Source of the DNA: Ustilago trichophora
Taxonomy: Eukaryota; Basidiomycota; Ustilaginomycetes; Ustilaginales; Ustilaginaceae
Length of the DNA: 64,000 nt
Reading direction: 5' to 3'
NCBI GenBank assembly: GCA_900323505.1
Contig: OOIN01000011.1
Span: 744,001 to 808,000, forward strand
Shown: positions 1 to 12,105 of the stretch, piece by piece
Layout: each line of letters starts with the position of its first letter
Position numbering within the stretch: position 1 is the first letter of the stretch
The notes under the pieces: model-generated
The model's database searches: none
What the model was told of the DNA's origin: nothing
Seen by the model: only the letters and a program-made list of their open reading frames with translations
Position numbers and translations under genes: made by a program

Positions 1-785
1 ACCTGCGGCCTTGTTGCTCTCACTCCCTCGATACCATCCGACACCCCGCTGCGGCTTGGATTCAGAGCGTTGCAAGCTCATCTTCACCGTATTCTAGTTT
101 GACAAGAAAGAAAGCAGCAAGCTTGCTACATCACTTCACCAGCTCCTAGTAGAGCGCTCGCCGCACTTTCGTATCAGACCTCTGAACGGCATCGAGTATT
201 CGCTGCAGCGGTCGCCACAACTTGACATCGAGTCTTTGCGACTCGTTTCCATCGAAACACGCCTTACCTTGTGTCCCACCAAGCCTCGCTTCGGTTCATA
301 TCGGCTCAGGCACTTCATCACAACGCACAGCATCCGCTCTGCTTTGCACTCTTCGTATCTAGCATCGACGTCTCATCACACTCGCGTCCTCGGCGTCTTC
401 TCACGCTCGCTCTTGACAATCGACTCACGATCCTCTGATCCCACGGTATGCTCGTCAGACACGCCCGCCCTCTGCCATTGCAACGACTCCCGGATACCCG
501 TCTTTCATAATCAATCTGTCTCAAAGCTGAACTTTCTACTAGTCGAGCGCTCGCATCCACCCGTCAGGCGCTACACACTCTCATCGGAACATCCGACCTT
601 CCGTCCTGAGATCACATTTCGACTCACGCAGTCACCCGTATTCACACCGCTACCTGCTTTGGATCACACTATCGCATTTCGACAGCACTCGTCTACTAGC
701 GCCCATCTCTTTGCTGCTGAGCGGATCAGACTCTAAGTCACAGAAATCGCTCAACTCGACTGGCAGAGGCTCAGCTATAGACAAC
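1..785 (+). promoter_or_regulatory. Upstream/5' leader region of the YTH gene
   Basis: This C/T-rich stretch has no recognisable protein. The reading frames in it are short, overlap on both strands and carry no family signature. Because the YTH gene begins at 786 and points right, it is most likely promoter plus a long pyrimidine-rich 5' leader. The window edge cuts whatever lies to the left. Confidence 0.5.
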
Positions 786-3700
786 ATGTCTGTCACTCCT
801 CCCCTTCAAACAGATCACACCACCGCGTCATCTGACGCCGACCTCACCGCTCACGCAGCTACAAGTAGATGGGGCACCGTCTCAGGAGGCTTGCGTAGTC
901 CACCTCCTGCTCCCTCTTCAGGCGCCGGTGTGCGTCGCAACCACACTATCCATGGCGCACGCCATCACGGTAAGCCTCGTCTCGAGAAACACTTTGAACA
1001 GCCCGAAGACTATCCTGCCCACCAATCACTTGGCGATGGTGCCTCCCCTGCGCAGCAAGGACCGCAGGCTGCTACAGCAAGCTCTGTCGAACGCGCCCGT
1101 GGACCATCGAGTTCGCCTCCTTCCACCAATGACCCCCCGCTTGACCCCCTTGCCTCTCCCTCGACACGATCCGACACCGCCGGAGACTTTGTATCTTCAC
1201 TCTCTCCCCTACAAGCACTCTACTCCAAGTCGAACGTTTCTAGGAATCTCTCCTTGCCAAGCCGCCATTCGTCCAAGCTCGCCTCCAACTTGCCACATAG
1301 CGCCACACACGGCCGAACCAGTCTCTTCAACAGTCTGTCCGCCATCACTGGAGGTTCAGACTTGGACGAGCACGACTGGGAGAAGCTCATTCACTCGAGC
1401 AATGCGCTAGGTGACGAACATCACCAGGATCCCAATGCATCTCACAGTCTCTCCCTGCAGACGGATCATCCCTGGTCCTCCTCCCTCTTTGCGCAAGGTC
1501 AGCTCGGCGCACCCGCCGACGCGTCGCTTCCAACATCTCCCATCTCGCGGTCCGATCTCTTTGCAGATGCCCACCAACGTACCGACAGTTCCAGTGCCGT
1601 TGATCTCTTCGATCAGCAGGCCGCGCTTTCCGATGCCCAGGCCCTGCGTGGCTCGGCCAGCTTCGTCCGCCGCCATCAGTCGCTCAACCACCACTCTGGA
1701 CGTTCGGCTGCCAACCGACTCGCCGCTCGTTCCACAGATCTCCTCAGCAGATACGCTGGCGATGTAGCAGATCCCGTCATGTCTTCTTACTCACGAACAG
1801 ATGCTGCCTTCAGCCCAGTCCGCCATCCAACCAGTCTTTCCGCCGCAAGCAGTCCCATCATGCCCACCAGCTATTCAAAAGCTCCCTGGAATCAGCCCGC
1901 CCAAGACCCCATCGGATCGCCTTCTCGCTTCGCTGCATCCTTCCCCTCACAGAACCTGGACGGTTCTCACAGTAGGATGCCCTCTGGCATCGACGCTTCT
2001 TCGTCTCTCGCAGAAGTCAGCAAGAACCTCAGCAATCTCGACATCTCGGGTTCGTCTGCACTGGCTGGAGAAGATTCTCTGGATACGCATGCCTCCGTGA
2101 CGCCCACAAGCCATACCATGTTGACGAGTCTGTCGGCGCAGAGCAGCACCGACAGCCGTCCCTCAGGTGCCAGGAAGCTCCCCCAACTTGTGACGAACCG
2201 CGATGCCCTGCAGCGTGGTCAGCGAACCAACGGCACTTCGGCTCCCTTATCCGCAGCAGCCTTTGTCCCGCCCATTGGCCATGCCCATTCCCGCCACCAG
2301 TCCAGCGATCCTTCTGCATCCAACGCATCGACGTTCGACGCTGATCCTTCGCAGAGGTTTGGACCTTTCACTGCAGCGCCCGCAGGAAGTTGGATGGACA
2401 AGGACAACATCGCTGGACGAGCCACTGCTGATTCCCAGCCTTGGGCGCAGCAGTCACCAGCCGTACCCTATCCGGCTATGGGCATGGATCCGAACGTCGT
2501 GGCGCTCAGCATGGCTCTTGCGCAGGAGCAACAGCGTACCGCTTTCCTCCAAGCCCAACTCGGCGCGCGCAACAATGCGATCGGAATGCAGGAACCTCAC
2601 CTCTTTGGCATGCAGCCTATCGATCTCAATGGACCCATGCAATCCATTGGTCAACAGCTGCGCGGTGGACCTCTGCCCAGCTCTCCGCCCATCGGTGGTG
2701 TGGGCAATCTCCCACAACGAGGACCCTCGTTCCCCATGCAGCCATCGCAACCGCCCTTCCGCCCTACGATGCATGCACAGGCTCCATCTCCTCGTCCTCC
2801 CGCTGGAGGCCCCTTCACTAGTGGCGATGCAGAGGGCGGTGCACCACCTACACCGGTCGATCCCGCATCCTTGGCACTTCAAAAGGGCTACAACCCTGCA
2901 CCGGGAACCTTTGACCTCGCCCCGCCCAACGCGCGCTTCTTTGTCATCAAGTCGTATACCGAGGACGACGTGCACAAATCGCTCAAGTACGAGATCTGGG
3001 CGTCGACGGATAAAGGCAACCAACGCCTCGACAAGGCTTTCCGGGAAAGCGCACGCGATGGTCCCATCTACCTCTTCTATTCCGTCAACGCCTCTGGTCA
3101 CTTTTGCGGTATGGCTCAGATGCTGACGCCCCTCGACTATGCTACGTCGAGCAACGTCTGGGCGCAAGATGGCAAGTGGAAAGGAACCTTCAAGGTGCGT
3201 TGGATCTACGTCAAGGACCTACCCAACAACCAACTCCGGCACATCCGCCTCACCAACACACCAGAGTGTAAACCAGTGACCCAGTCTCGAGACACGCAAG
3301 AGTTGACGCCGGAAGCGGGGAGGGAGGTGTTGCGCATCATGGCCGAGTACAGTGCCAAGACGAGCCTGTTGCAGGATTTCAATTTCTACGAGATGCAGGG
3401 TCGAGGTCCAGTTGGGCAGGGGACAGGTCATCAGATGGCTGTACAGAGGCCACTGCCGAGCAGCCCAGCGCTTGGCTTGGGAGGATTGCAATCGAGGAAC
3501 AGTCCCAAGCCGAGCGGGTCTCCTGCGCTTGGGATTGGCGGTATGGCCTACCCGACCAGCCCCGATTTGGGCTTTGCGGGAAGGCCCAATGCTGCTTCGC
3601 CAAACGGAGGCGCACGTCGACCTCCGCCGAGTGGGACACCGCAGCGTCTGCATGGCGGCCTTGGTCTGGCGCCCGGTACTCCCCGCACGAACAATGGGAC

Positions 3701-3830
3701 AGCGCAGCAGCTCAATGATCTGCGAGGCGAGAAGAGCGGCGATGCCGGTGCAGGATCGCAGGATTCAATCGCAGATACCGAGGCTGTGTCAGCCGCACAG
3801 GTCGCCGGATTGGCCCCTTCCGCTCTCTAG
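786..3830 (+). CDS. YTH-domain m6A-RNA reader (YTHDF type)
   Basis: The protein is about 1014 aa. A long Ser/Pro/Gln-rich, probably disordered N-terminus precedes a C-terminal YTH domain at about residues 713-860. Family members bind N6-methyladenosine in mRNA and influence decay or translation in the cytoplasm. The domain closely resembles animal YTHDF proteins (motifs [37 protein letters not shown]). The three tryptophans expected to form the m6A cage are visible at about W738, W792 and W798, with one extra glycine between the last two. The frame is open upstream to a TTG at 711, but the first ATG is at 786 in a good context (ACAACATG), so I start there. No intron is needed. It is followed by a convergent neighbour 193 bp downstream. 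Yeast Pho92 is a family relative, but orthology was not tested. Confidence 0.93.
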   Translation: MSVTPPLQTDHTTASSDADLTAHAATSRWGTVSGGLRSPPPAPSSGAGVRRNHTIHGARHHGKPRLEKHFEQPEDYPAHQSLGDGASPAQQGPQAATASSVERARGPSSSPPSTNDPPLDPLASPSTRSDTAGDFVSSLSPLQALYSKSNVSRNLSLPSRHSSKLASNLPHSATHGRTSLFNSLSAITGGSDLDEHDWEKLIHSSNALGDEHHQDPNASHSLSLQTDHPWSSSLFAQGQLGAPADASLPTSPISRSDLFADAHQRTDSSSAVDLFDQQAALSDAQALRGSASFVRRHQSLNHHSGRSAANRLAARSTDLLSRYAGDVADPVMSSYSRTDAAFSPVRHPTSLSAASSPIMPTSYSKAPWNQPAQDPIGSPSRFAASFPSQNLDGSHSRMPSGIDASSSLAEVSKNLSNLDISGSSALAGEDSLDTHASVTPTSHTMLTSLSAQSSTDSRPSGARKLPQLVTNRDALQRGQRTNGTSAPLSAAAFVPPIGHAHSRHQSSDPSASNASTFDADPSQRFGPFTAAPAGSWMDKDNIAGRATADSQPWAQQSPAVPYPAMGMDPNVVALSMALAQEQQRTAFLQAQLGARNNAIGMQEPHLFGMQPIDLNGPMQSIGQQLRGGPLPSSPPIGGVGNLPQRGPSFPMQPSQPPFRPTMHAQAPSPRPPAGGPFTSGDAEGGAPPTPVDPASLALQKGYNPAPGTFDLAPPNARFFVIKSYTEDDVHKSLKYEIWASTDKGNQRLDKAFRESARDGPIYLFYSVNASGHFCGMAQMLTPLDYATSSNVWAQDGKWKGTFKVRWIYVKDLPNNQLRHIRLTNTPECKPVTQSRDTQELTPEAGREVLRIMAEYSAKTSLLQDFNFYEMQGRGPVGQGTGHQMAVQRPLPSSPALGLGGLQSRNSPKPSGSPALGIGGMAYPTSPDLGFAGRPNAASPNGGARRPPPSGTPQRLHGGLGLAPGTPRTNNGTAQQLNDLRGEKSGDAGAGSQDSIADTEAVSAAQVAGLAPSAL

Positions 3831-4023
3831 CATGGCCCGGTCTCATCAGCCTCTGGCTTCATCGCAGCGAATGCTACTCACTCCAACATCGCAAACAGAG
3901 TTGCCAACAGCTCTTGCATGACTTGTTATCATTATCATTACCTGCATTGCAAACGACGAGCCTATCAATCTCACTTCAGAACGTGGGAAGAATGACTGCC
4001 AGCAGAGAGTTGCGTGGATGGCG

Positions 4024-7000
4024 TCAGTAGATGGGGAAGTTGGGATCTTTGTCTTTGCTGTAGGCGCGGAGTCCGCCGATGAGGTCCGAGATCTGCACGG
4101 CGGTGATGGCCTGTGTTCTTCGCTTTGCTGCTTCGACTTGCGTCGCTTGCGCAGCCGGAGTCGCTGTGTCTGTTGATGCTTCTAGAGGATGTGAAGGCGT
4201 CTTAGGTATGGTTGTCGCCGCTTCTGCTTGCCTTTGACCTTCTTCCACCAGCTCCTGCTGGTGCTGTAATAGAGCTTTGACTGCAAGCTTTGAATCGTTT
4301 CCCTTCTTGCAGACCACCAACACCGATGAGGAAGGTGTCTTATGTTGAGCCTCGCTGATCTTGTCCCATGCCTCTCGTGGATCTTTGAGCAGTTGTTGGA
4401 TTGGAAGATTGAGCGAACCGTCCAGCTTGGTGATGCCGTATTCGACAGCGGGCCGCACATCTACAACCAATGCTTTGGCGTCCATAGATGCCACAGCCGT
4501 CCTTGGAAAACTGCCGTCACCAGAGGATGGGGCATTGAGACCACAGAACGATACATAGTCCTCTGTCTCGAGATCAGTGATCATCGGTTCCGACACCTGT
4601 GTGGGATCGCCGCAGGATCGGCAGGTGGCGATACGACGTGGACGAATCTTTACGCATCGGAACGGCATAGAAGTGAGTGGAGATACGAGGGTGAGCATGG
4701 GAGGAGTATCTTCGCCGATCCCGGCGAGAATCTTGATCGCTTCCAAAGCCTGCATAGTGCCAACGAGACCAGTGATGCCGCCGAGAACGCCGCCATCTTC
4801 GCAATTGGTCACTTCGTCAGGTCGAGGCGCTTTTGGGAAGAGGCAGCGGTAGCATGGACCCCGAACGATGCCACCCGAAGAGGCAGCGGAGGCCTTTGCT
4901 CCAGCGAACTCGGGCTTGATCCGCTTGTGCAGAACGACAAGCTGGCCATCATAGCCTTGAGCGGCGCCCGAAACCACCTGCACACCTTCGAGAACGGCTG
5001 CGTCGGAGATGAGGTATCTGGTGAGCGGGTTGTCTGTGCAGTCAAGCACAAGATCTTGATCGTGCATCATCTGACGGGCGTTCGAGGCGCTGATTGCTTC
5101 TGATATCGGTACCGCTGTGATGTAAGGATTGATCTGTTTTGCTGCTTGGGCAGCAGAAACAGCCTTATGCATGCCAACGGTGGCGTCGCTGTGCAGGATC
5201 TGCCTCGCCAGGTTCGAGGGCTCCACTACATCATGGTCTAGAATCGAGATCTGCCCAGCACCGGCTGCAGCTAGGTACTGAATAGCAGGGCAGCCAAGGC
5301 CACCTGCACCGACGACTAAGACTTTCGCTTTGCGAAGACGCAGTTGCCCAGGCAGGCCGAAATCTGGAAGGATCATCTGCCGACCGTATCGCGCGTATTC
5401 AACGAGAGCCATGGGCAGGGTGGTGGTACTTTTCGAGGACTCGCTCTGGACGATGCCATGGCCTGCTGATAGCTCTCGCTTTTGCACAGATTGTACTCCA
5501 GTAGCAGGCTCCTCGTCAGTCTGCTCGATAGGCCGTTTGAACGTTCCGGCCTCCGTACTTTGAGGCTTCGGCACTGATTTGGGCAGGGTCGCAGGGTCAA
5601 ATTCGCTTGCTGTTCCATCGAGAACATCACGAATGTGCTTGAGGGCGGTGAAGCTCATCAGTGTGTTGAGATCGCTCTGCTCCAATTCTTCTGGGCGGAC
5701 TTTGTCACTAGACGTAGTCCGGTCGAGCCAGCTCTGCTCTAGCACCTCGATGCAAAGCGAAAGGGCTGAACCGATGGCCTTGTTAGCGGTGGTCAGCTTC
5801 GAGGATTGTTCGGTGTGCTCTGAACTTGATCTCTGGGCGGTCTCTTCAGGATCGACAACGGGTAGCTTGGGTCTGGTCCTGCTCGAAGCTGCATGGCCTA
5901 CTGTGGATGGGGGAGCGGTGCTCCGCGGTCCAGTCTGATTGGTGAAGGCCTGATCGAAGCCGGAAGGGAAGCCGGACGTCTCGACTTTGTTGGATCCGTA
6001 AGCACCAGCTGCTGCTGCGACCGTCCTTGAAACGTTAGCGATGGCACTGTTGAGGGTTTGTGGTAGCTCAGATCGCTCATACCAGCCCTTGGCGAGGTCG
6101 CTGATGCCTTCAGGCAGGTACGCAGACGGATTGATGCCAAAAGCTCGGGGTCCATTGGCGTCATTATTGAAAGTAGGCTCTTGTGAAACGCCGAGTGGAT
6201 CTCCTGCTGCAGGGGGCGATTGCCAGCGCCGAGGTCCTGGTCTGCCGTTCTGCGGTGCAGCATTGGCTTCTTGTATGCGGCTCCATGGTGATGCTCTGCT
6301 GACCGGCCCTGATGGAGCCCTTCCGACCGTTGCAAATTTTTGGGCACCGTATCGCTGCGACGGGGAGGCAGGGCCTTGTCGAAGGGGCGAAGCACCGTGG
6401 GTCGGATCATCGATGGAGCGTACCGCAATACCCAAGAGGTCTCTGTTCTGCATGACTACCGCCACACCGGTGCTGGGTTGAAGTCCGTTGTCTCGCAAGA
6501 TGATGGCTTGCTTAATCAAGAGGTTCGGCTGTATCTGGGCTTCTGCAGGGTATCGGAGCAGACTTTGTAAGGCGGAGCTGTGGTCGCCTGCGAGGAGCTG
6601 GTTACGGATGCGAAGTAGCATGGCAATGCAGACATGGTCGATGAGTTCCAGTGAGTTTCCTGAGGCGAAGAGACCATCCCAGATGGCAAGTGCGTCGTCC
6701 AAAGCAAACTCGCGGGTGAAGATCATGCGGATCCATCTCAAGCAAAAGATTTGAGGTTCTATGCCGAGGCTCTCAAGGTGCTGAGCCAAGGCAGGATCAA
6801 TGTGGCGCAAAATTTCGAAGATGGCTTCGCACTTGGCAACGATGGGAAGCGGACGACGCGGAGTCTCCGCTGAATTGCGGGTGTCCGACGCTTGTTTGGC
6901 AGAGATGGATGGAGAAGTTGAAGGTGTGGGGACAGCATCTCGGCTGGGACTGTCGCGCCAAGCATACCAGCTTTTTGCGCTCTGCATCAGAATGCAGAAG

Positions 7001-7917
7001 AGTGTGTAGACATCGTGCTCGATAAAGACGTCGGCAAGCGCGTGCTGGAAGGGGGCATCGGCGGAAGTCTGTGTGGAAGCTCGGGAAGGAGCACTACAGG
7101 AGAGGTCTCGAGCATCAACAGCGCCATCGCTGCGTACTTTCCAGAGAACAGCAGCAAGCTCGTGCATGCCTTGTCTGTAGCCGACATCGTCATTCTCGAG
7201 GATCCACAGGAAGAGAATGTTGGTTAAGGATTGTTGGACGTTGGTAAGGCGGAATAGGTTGATATCAGGAAACGTCCTTTCTACATCTTGCAAGATGACT
7301 CTTCTGGTTTCAAGAGTAGAGTAATAAGCCTTCCAAGGGTTGGAGTCGTCTAGGCTGAGCGGATTGTTGACAGAGAGGTCGTTGACGACAGCCGGCCTTA
7401 CTGGAGCTGATCGAGTCTGTGGGCTTTGTCGCGAGGCGGTAGCGTTGGTTGTTGAGTCTAGGGTCGTATGTGTGCCGTCAAAGCCGACTTCGGGGGGATA
7501 GTTGCCGTCTGGAGCGCGCAATAGGCGACAGCGCAACTCATTGTATGCTTCTCTGTCGCGCTCCAGGACAGGAGACCATGAGGAAGGGATGCTCGAAATA
7601 TGCTCGGTGAGAAAGAGCTTCCACTGGATCCATCGGAGCGATGCGCTATCGTCTTTGGCTGTCCTGCCCTCGATGCCACGAATTTTGAGTGCTTCGATCG
7701 GCGAGGAGGTGGTACCTCTCAAGAGTGACATCCATTTCGAGCTGTGACGGTGAGGTAGAAGCCGAAAGTGTCAGTCTTGTGAGCGAGTTTCCTGATGTTG
7801 GTTTGTGACGACTCACCTCAAAGATACATCAGCAGCCTTGATGTTGCTTGGCGTGGGAGCCATATGACCCTGTCGTGTCGGAGGAACTGGTGAAGTGACA
7901 GCTAAAGGATCGCTCAT
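4024..7917 (-). CDS. uba4: Fusion protein: TBC (Rab GTPase-activating) domain plus Uba4/MOCS3 E1-sulfurtransferase
   Basis: Proposed gene: complement(join(4024..7741,7817..7917)), 1272 aa. Exon 1 (ATG at 7917) joins through a 75-nt GTGAGT...CAG intron to a single open exon. The N-terminal half is a TBC domain of TBC1D5 type, with the arginine-finger motif ILQDVER and the glutamine-finger motif GYRQGM. A low-complexity linker follows. From the MALVEYARYGRQM segment (codon at 5412) a complete Uba4 follows: nucleotide-binding GAGGLGCP, the arginine motif NLARQ, zinc cysteines CYRC and CRSC, the E1 catalytic cysteine in NCEDGG, and a C-terminal rhodanese domain with its cysteine in VVCKKGND. Uba4 adenylates and thiolates Urm1 for tRNA U34 thiolation and protein urmylation, whereas TBC1D5-type proteins act on Rab7/retromer traffic. 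No stop separates the halves. Separate transcripts using the ATG at 5412 remain possible. Confidence 0.85.
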
Positions 7918-8328
7918 CTTGCCTGCCGATCCACTGATCCAATGATATCGAGTGACAGTGTCACTGGCTGCCAGAAGCAGGACAAGAGACGGCGTTGCCC
8001 TTGTTCTGCGCCCTTCGTGAGTTTGTGTGACGGTCAAGGTGGTCGTGTGTCAAGAGGTCGATGTCGAGTTGACGAGCAAGTCGGTGTCCGTGCCCCGTTG
8101 CACAAGGCCAAAGGTGGAGTTTTTTTTTGCTCTCGGCGCGTCCGAAGCTGCACCAAGACCAACACGTCGGCAATATTCCAAAAGACCCTTTCGACAGAAC
8201 CATCGACACTACCAGCAACAGACCAACAGCGTACCACCATGATCCATCACAACGATTCCTGACTCGAGGCAGTCGGCTCTATCACTTGAGCATATCACGG
8301 CTGCCATGTCATACTGAGACTCTTCACA
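7918..8328. promoter_or_regulatory. Shared divergent promoter (TBC-Uba4 / TFIIIC subunit)
   Basis: These 411 bp lie between two divergent start codons, so they should contain both promoters and both 5' leaders. A T9 tract lies near 8120. The short frames here have no family signature. No TATA box of convincing form was seen. Confidence 0.5.
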
Positions 8329-10440
8329 ATGGTCGCACAACCTAATCCAGCTCCTCATCGGTTTGAGAGAGTTCGGGCCTGCTCGATCGCCCTGTCGTCA
8401 GTATCGTCGCTTCTAGGCAACCTCAAGTGGTCAGATATTGGTCAAGCTCTGGTAGTAACGCAAGATGCCATCGTTGTGCTCTCCCCCTTGGTCGGTCTAC
8501 ATCCAACTCTCGCAGGACAAAGCCGCGCACAAGATGTAGAGTGTCATCCGGACTGGGACGGTCGCTTCCCGCACTCGGTCATCCAAATCAATGTCAAGAC
8601 TTTCCTCCAAGGTCAAAACTCCGTACGTCGTAGACTTCTGCTCGAGTCTGACCATTCATCCGTAGATCCGCGTTTCCTCGGCGCTCAGTGGTCTTCAGCA
8701 AGCTGGTCCAAGCCTGGTATGGGTCCTCATGGAAGCTGCCTCATCCTCGCTACTACCTCAGAGCAAGACCTTTTCGTACTAGGCGCACCCCGCAACGCCT
8801 GGACTGGCGAGTGGCAATTGATACATGCCATCGAATTGAGCCCCGTAGCCGACCTCACGAATCTTGATGCTGCGCCGTTTCTCGAAGCAAGCCTTCATGC
8901 AGACAGCGACAAACACGTCTTTACTCAATCACGTGCGCTGCTCCGAAAGAAGCAGATGGCAACCGAGGTGCTTTGTGCCTCCTTCATCCATCCCGATCAA
9001 TCAGATGCGCCCGCTTACATCGTTGCAGGGACTCGATCAGGCCACATCGCACTATGGCAGTGTCAATCCATCACGGGCCACTGCACGTTTCTCTCTGCAA
9101 CTCAGGTGAGCGACACTAGCATCCAACAGCTCATCCTCTCCACTCAGGTCGATAGTAACGGCGCTGCATCACGAGGGACAATCGCCTTTCAAGATGAACG
9201 CGGTATAGGGCTGTGCGACTATTGCGTCCAGCAAGGCCGTCCCTCCGTTCGACTAGCAACTTTGGGGACTGTCTACTCGCACCACTCTATGGTATCGGCT
9301 TGGCATTGGTACAACCATCAATTGATATACTCTACCGTCGGCAAAGTCCACGTTTACGATGTCCAGACCGCACAGACCATATCCTTCTCATTGGCCACAG
9401 AACCGAACAGCAGCTACGACCCCTTCTCCCCTGCCATCAGCATCAGCCATTGCTCAGACCCTCAGTACAGCTTACAAGTGGTCCTTCAAGACTTACGCGT
9501 GTACCGTATACCGTTACTGCCAACACCTCTGCCTCAATCGCTTCCCTGCACCTTGTCCCCTATACACCCGCCGACTCTCTCGGGATATCCGCCCTTGACA
9601 GAGACTCTGCAACGCAAGCATGAACTTCACCAGGCTTTCCTTGGCTACCAGACTGACCCTGGCTCAAGTCTCCCTTCCGCTTCCGTCGTGGGCGCTGTTC
9701 GCACGGATGAGCGCGTCGCTTTTCTTGGCTACAACGTCTCGGAAGTCATTCGCTATCAGATGGAAGTAATCCACCATGGCAACGTCGAGCCGGGCTCAAT
9801 ACTCGACGAGGCACTGGACGGTGTCGGTCTCGCAACCAGCTCGCCACCTTATCTCGTCGTTTGCACCATCCTCGCTTGTCTTTACACTCACCAGCAGCCC
9901 GACGCTTTTCGGGATGAGCTGCTATCCGCCATCGAGCAACGCTGGCGTCCGTTGCTAGATGCGTCTGCTGCTGACGACAAAAATGAATTCTCGAAGCCTA
10001 CAGAGGTTCGCAATGCAAAGGAGCGCCTCCTCTATCTTCTGACGCTTCGCCTCGACAGCTCCTCCCCGAGCCAACCTGCATCACTCACCACACTCGAAAA
10101 GCGACACAAGGAGTTGATTCTGCGCGACTGGCTCAAAAAGTCGGGGCAAAGCCAAGATGCCGCGACAGATGAATCATGTGCTGCCTGCCAGACACCGCTG
10201 ACCCTCTCGTGGGACAAGGACCAGGACAACTTTGGTTGGGCTCGATGCCGCAACGGCCATGTGTGGCCCCGCTGCTCGGTCAGCCTAGCCCCAATATCGG
10301 ATCGCGAGGTTCGCGTTTGCACGGGTTGCTGGTCAAAGTCGCTGGTGCCAGGCAAGCCTGGTCAGACTGCTAGGCATTCCGACATGCTGGCAGCAGCGAC
10401 CAAGTGCCTTTATTGTGGCAGCTGTTGGATCCTGCGGTGA
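8329..10440 (+). CDS. TFIIIC 90-kDa-type subunit (WD-like N-terminus, C-terminal zinc finger)
   Basis: The protein is 703 aa and starts at the ATG at 8329. The N-terminus (ALVVTQDAIVVLSPLVG) and the following beta-rich region resemble the TFIIIC delta/90-kDa N-terminal domain. The C-terminus carries the characteristic TFIIIC zinc-finger arrangement: CAACQTP, then WARCRNGHVWPRC, VCTGC and a final KCLYCGSCW. TFIIIC binds the A and B boxes of tRNA genes and recruits TFIIIB and RNA polymerase III in the nucleus. It corresponds in architecture to human GTF3C4 and S. pombe Sfc9. The reading frame is uninterrupted. The assignment rests on motif recognition and the middle region is poorly conserved. 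Confidence 0.8.
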   Translation: MVAQPNPAPHRFERVRACSIALSSVSSLLGNLKWSDIGQALVVTQDAIVVLSPLVGLHPTLAGQSRAQDVECHPDWDGRFPHSVIQINVKTFLQGQNSVRRRLLLESDHSSVDPRFLGAQWSSASWSKPGMGPHGSCLILATTSEQDLFVLGAPRNAWTGEWQLIHAIELSPVADLTNLDAAPFLEASLHADSDKHVFTQSRALLRKKQMATEVLCASFIHPDQSDAPAYIVAGTRSGHIALWQCQSITGHCTFLSATQVSDTSIQQLILSTQVDSNGAASRGTIAFQDERGIGLCDYCVQQGRPSVRLATLGTVYSHHSMVSAWHWYNHQLIYSTVGKVHVYDVQTAQTISFSLATEPNSSYDPFSPAISISHCSDPQYSLQVVLQDLRVYRIPLLPTPLPQSLPCTLSPIHPPTLSGYPPLTETLQRKHELHQAFLGYQTDPGSSLPSASVVGAVRTDERVAFLGYNVSEVIRYQMEVIHHGNVEPGSILDEALDGVGLATSSPPYLVVCTILACLYTHQQPDAFRDELLSAIEQRWRPLLDASAADDKNEFSKPTEVRNAKERLLYLLTLRLDSSSPSQPASLTTLEKRHKELILRDWLKKSGQSQDAATDESCAACQTPLTLSWDKDQDNFGWARCRNGHVWPRCSVSLAPISDREVRVCTGCWSKSLVPGKPGQTARHSDMLAAATKCLYCGSCWILR

Positions 10441-10547
10441 AAAGGGTTAAATTTGAAATGCAACTTTCTGTACAGCGCAAATGTGATGAAGGTCTGCGTA
10501 GTGTTTTCGTTCCAAATGCAACAGATGCTGATTACACGTTTCAAATC

Positions 10548-11519
10548 TCAAATGTTGACCATGCTGTCGCCCGTGTCGGTACGGGCCTCTTCCACGCCAA
10601 GCATGGCGAGGATGGCACGGCCGAGTTTCAAGCCGTCGTGGGGTTTCTTTGCGTTCTCGAGGGAGCGCTCGCGCAATTCGCCCGTGACGATTCCCATCTC
10701 GGTGCGCACCTCGATGATGTTTTCCACAATCTCACGGTCGAACTCGGGATGGCCTTGGAAGGTGAGCACGTGCAACGAGCGCAATGGATGAGGACCGGAA
10801 GAGGCGGTTCCCGAGTCGTCAATGTCGAAAGCCATGTAGGCCGAGGTTTGGGCTGTGGAAGGCAGTGGAGGTGCCTCGGTGGGGTATTTGAGGATGAGGG
10901 ATTGAATGGGTGAGATGTCGGTCGAGGCGAGGTTTTCGAAGCTCTCGCCTTGAAAGTCGGGTGGAAGGTCGATGACATGGTCCTTGTGAACTTGTTGGAT
11001 GGCCATCTGATCGCTATCGTTTGGCTCGTCGTAGCCCAAGAGCTCTCGACCTTGGTCAGTGAGTGTACACGAGGTGGTGCCCAGCTCCCAGCCCTTGGGG
11101 TTGGCCTCGACTACACCGTCAAAAGCACGCGACAGAATCTGGTGACCGTAGCAGATACCAACCAGTCGAACCAGTGGGTGATTCTCTGCTGTGGCTCGCA
11201 AGAACGCTGCTAGCTTCTTGGTCCACTCCAGATCGAGATACGCCGACGAAGCACTTCCCGTGATCATGATCGCATCCCACAATCCATCTCCAAGCTGTCC
11301 CTCGTCGGGGTACTCCATCTTGTTGACCACATCGTAGCAGCGCACGTGCAGCTCTACGTGTGGCTGCCACGGATGCCGCTTGATCGTGTTGAGCGACTCT
11401 TGCAGAAATTGAGGATAGATCTTGGTGTAGTCGCCTCGAACGGCCACGACGGGCGGCGGAGGTGTATCGGCCACCAGCAGTGCGATCGACACGATCTTTT
11501 TCTTCTGTTGCTGAGCCAT
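10548..11519 (-). CDS. Class I glutamine amidotransferase-like protein
   Basis: The protein is 323 aa from the ATG at 11519 (MAQQQKKKIVSIALL). A longer frame exists upstream, but its extension is low-complexity and the family homology starts at 11519. The GATase1 catalytic triad is visible: nucleophile C123 in GICYGHQIL, then H257 and E259 in FQGHPEFD. The protein is stand-alone, with no synthase domain, and resembles the uncharacterised yeast YLR126C group and other GMP-synthase-like amidotransferases, whose substrates are unknown. It is probably cytosolic, since no signal peptide is visible. Its 3' end lies 107 bp from the 3' end of the convergent TFIIIC gene. Confidence 0.88.
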   Translation of the reverse strand: MAQQQKKKIVSIALLVADTPPPPVVAVRGDYTKIYPQFLQESLNTIKRHPWQPHVELHVRCYDVVNKMEYPDEGQLGDGLWDAIMITGSASSAYLDLEWTKKLAAFLRATAENHPLVRLVGICYGHQILSRAFDGVVEANPKGWELGTTSCTLTDQGRELLGYDEPNDSDQMAIQQVHKDHVIDLPPDFQGESFENLASTDISPIQSLILKYPTEAPPLPSTAQTSAYMAFDIDDSGTASSGPHPLRSLHVLTFQGHPEFDREIVENIIEVRTEMGIVTGELRERSLENAKKPHDGLKLGRAILAMLGVEEARTDTGDSMVNI

Positions 11520-12105
11520 GCTGAAAATTGGTGCAGAAGATGATGGTGGAGAGGGAGATGAGGACGGCTCGTGCGGGTTCGGGACGGTAGTGCGAGCCTT
11601 ATCTTGCAGACCACGCAGCCGTGCAGTCATGCCGCGGCTACAAACCCTCTTTTCTTCGTTCCGAAGCACAAGAGCATGATGTTCCACTTTTTTATTCTTT
11701 TAAATTCTTTTTGTAAGGGCGATCAAAAGGCCGTTTTGATTGCCGCGCCTGTCATCCTTATCCTTGCCGCCCTAAATTAGCTGCTCAACATGTCGCTACA
11801 TTCGTACTACTGTTCCTTTCCAACACAACAACACCCGGAACCATGGATCTGAAACTTTCTATATTGAAGAGCAGGTGCATGACAGAGGACGAACCAAAGT
11901 CACACAAGGGCTGAGAAGAAGAGACATGAGACGTGCAAATTGGCGCTGGCCAGGTATCGGTGAGAGCTGGTATGTGGACACGTCGTAGCAAACAGAACAG
12001 AACAGAGTGGCTATGGCTGACAATTATCGTAACCCGGTGACGACGGCAGCAGTACGGAAAGATTAAAGTAAGATATTCCAGCGACCGCGTTGTTGCGGGA
12101 TATAA
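11520..12105. other. Intergenic: promoter of amidotransferase gene and 3' region of DnaJ gene
   Basis: Both flanking genes run leftwards. The stretch should therefore hold the DnaJ terminator/3' UTR (right part) and the amidotransferase promoter/leader (left part). A T/A-rich tract lies at about 11688-11712. No further gene was recognised. Confidence 0.4.

Noticed and set aside
2203..3167. Frames of 237-307 codons overlapping the YTH gene on both strands
   Set aside because: They coincide with the conserved YTH coding frame and contain no motif of their own.
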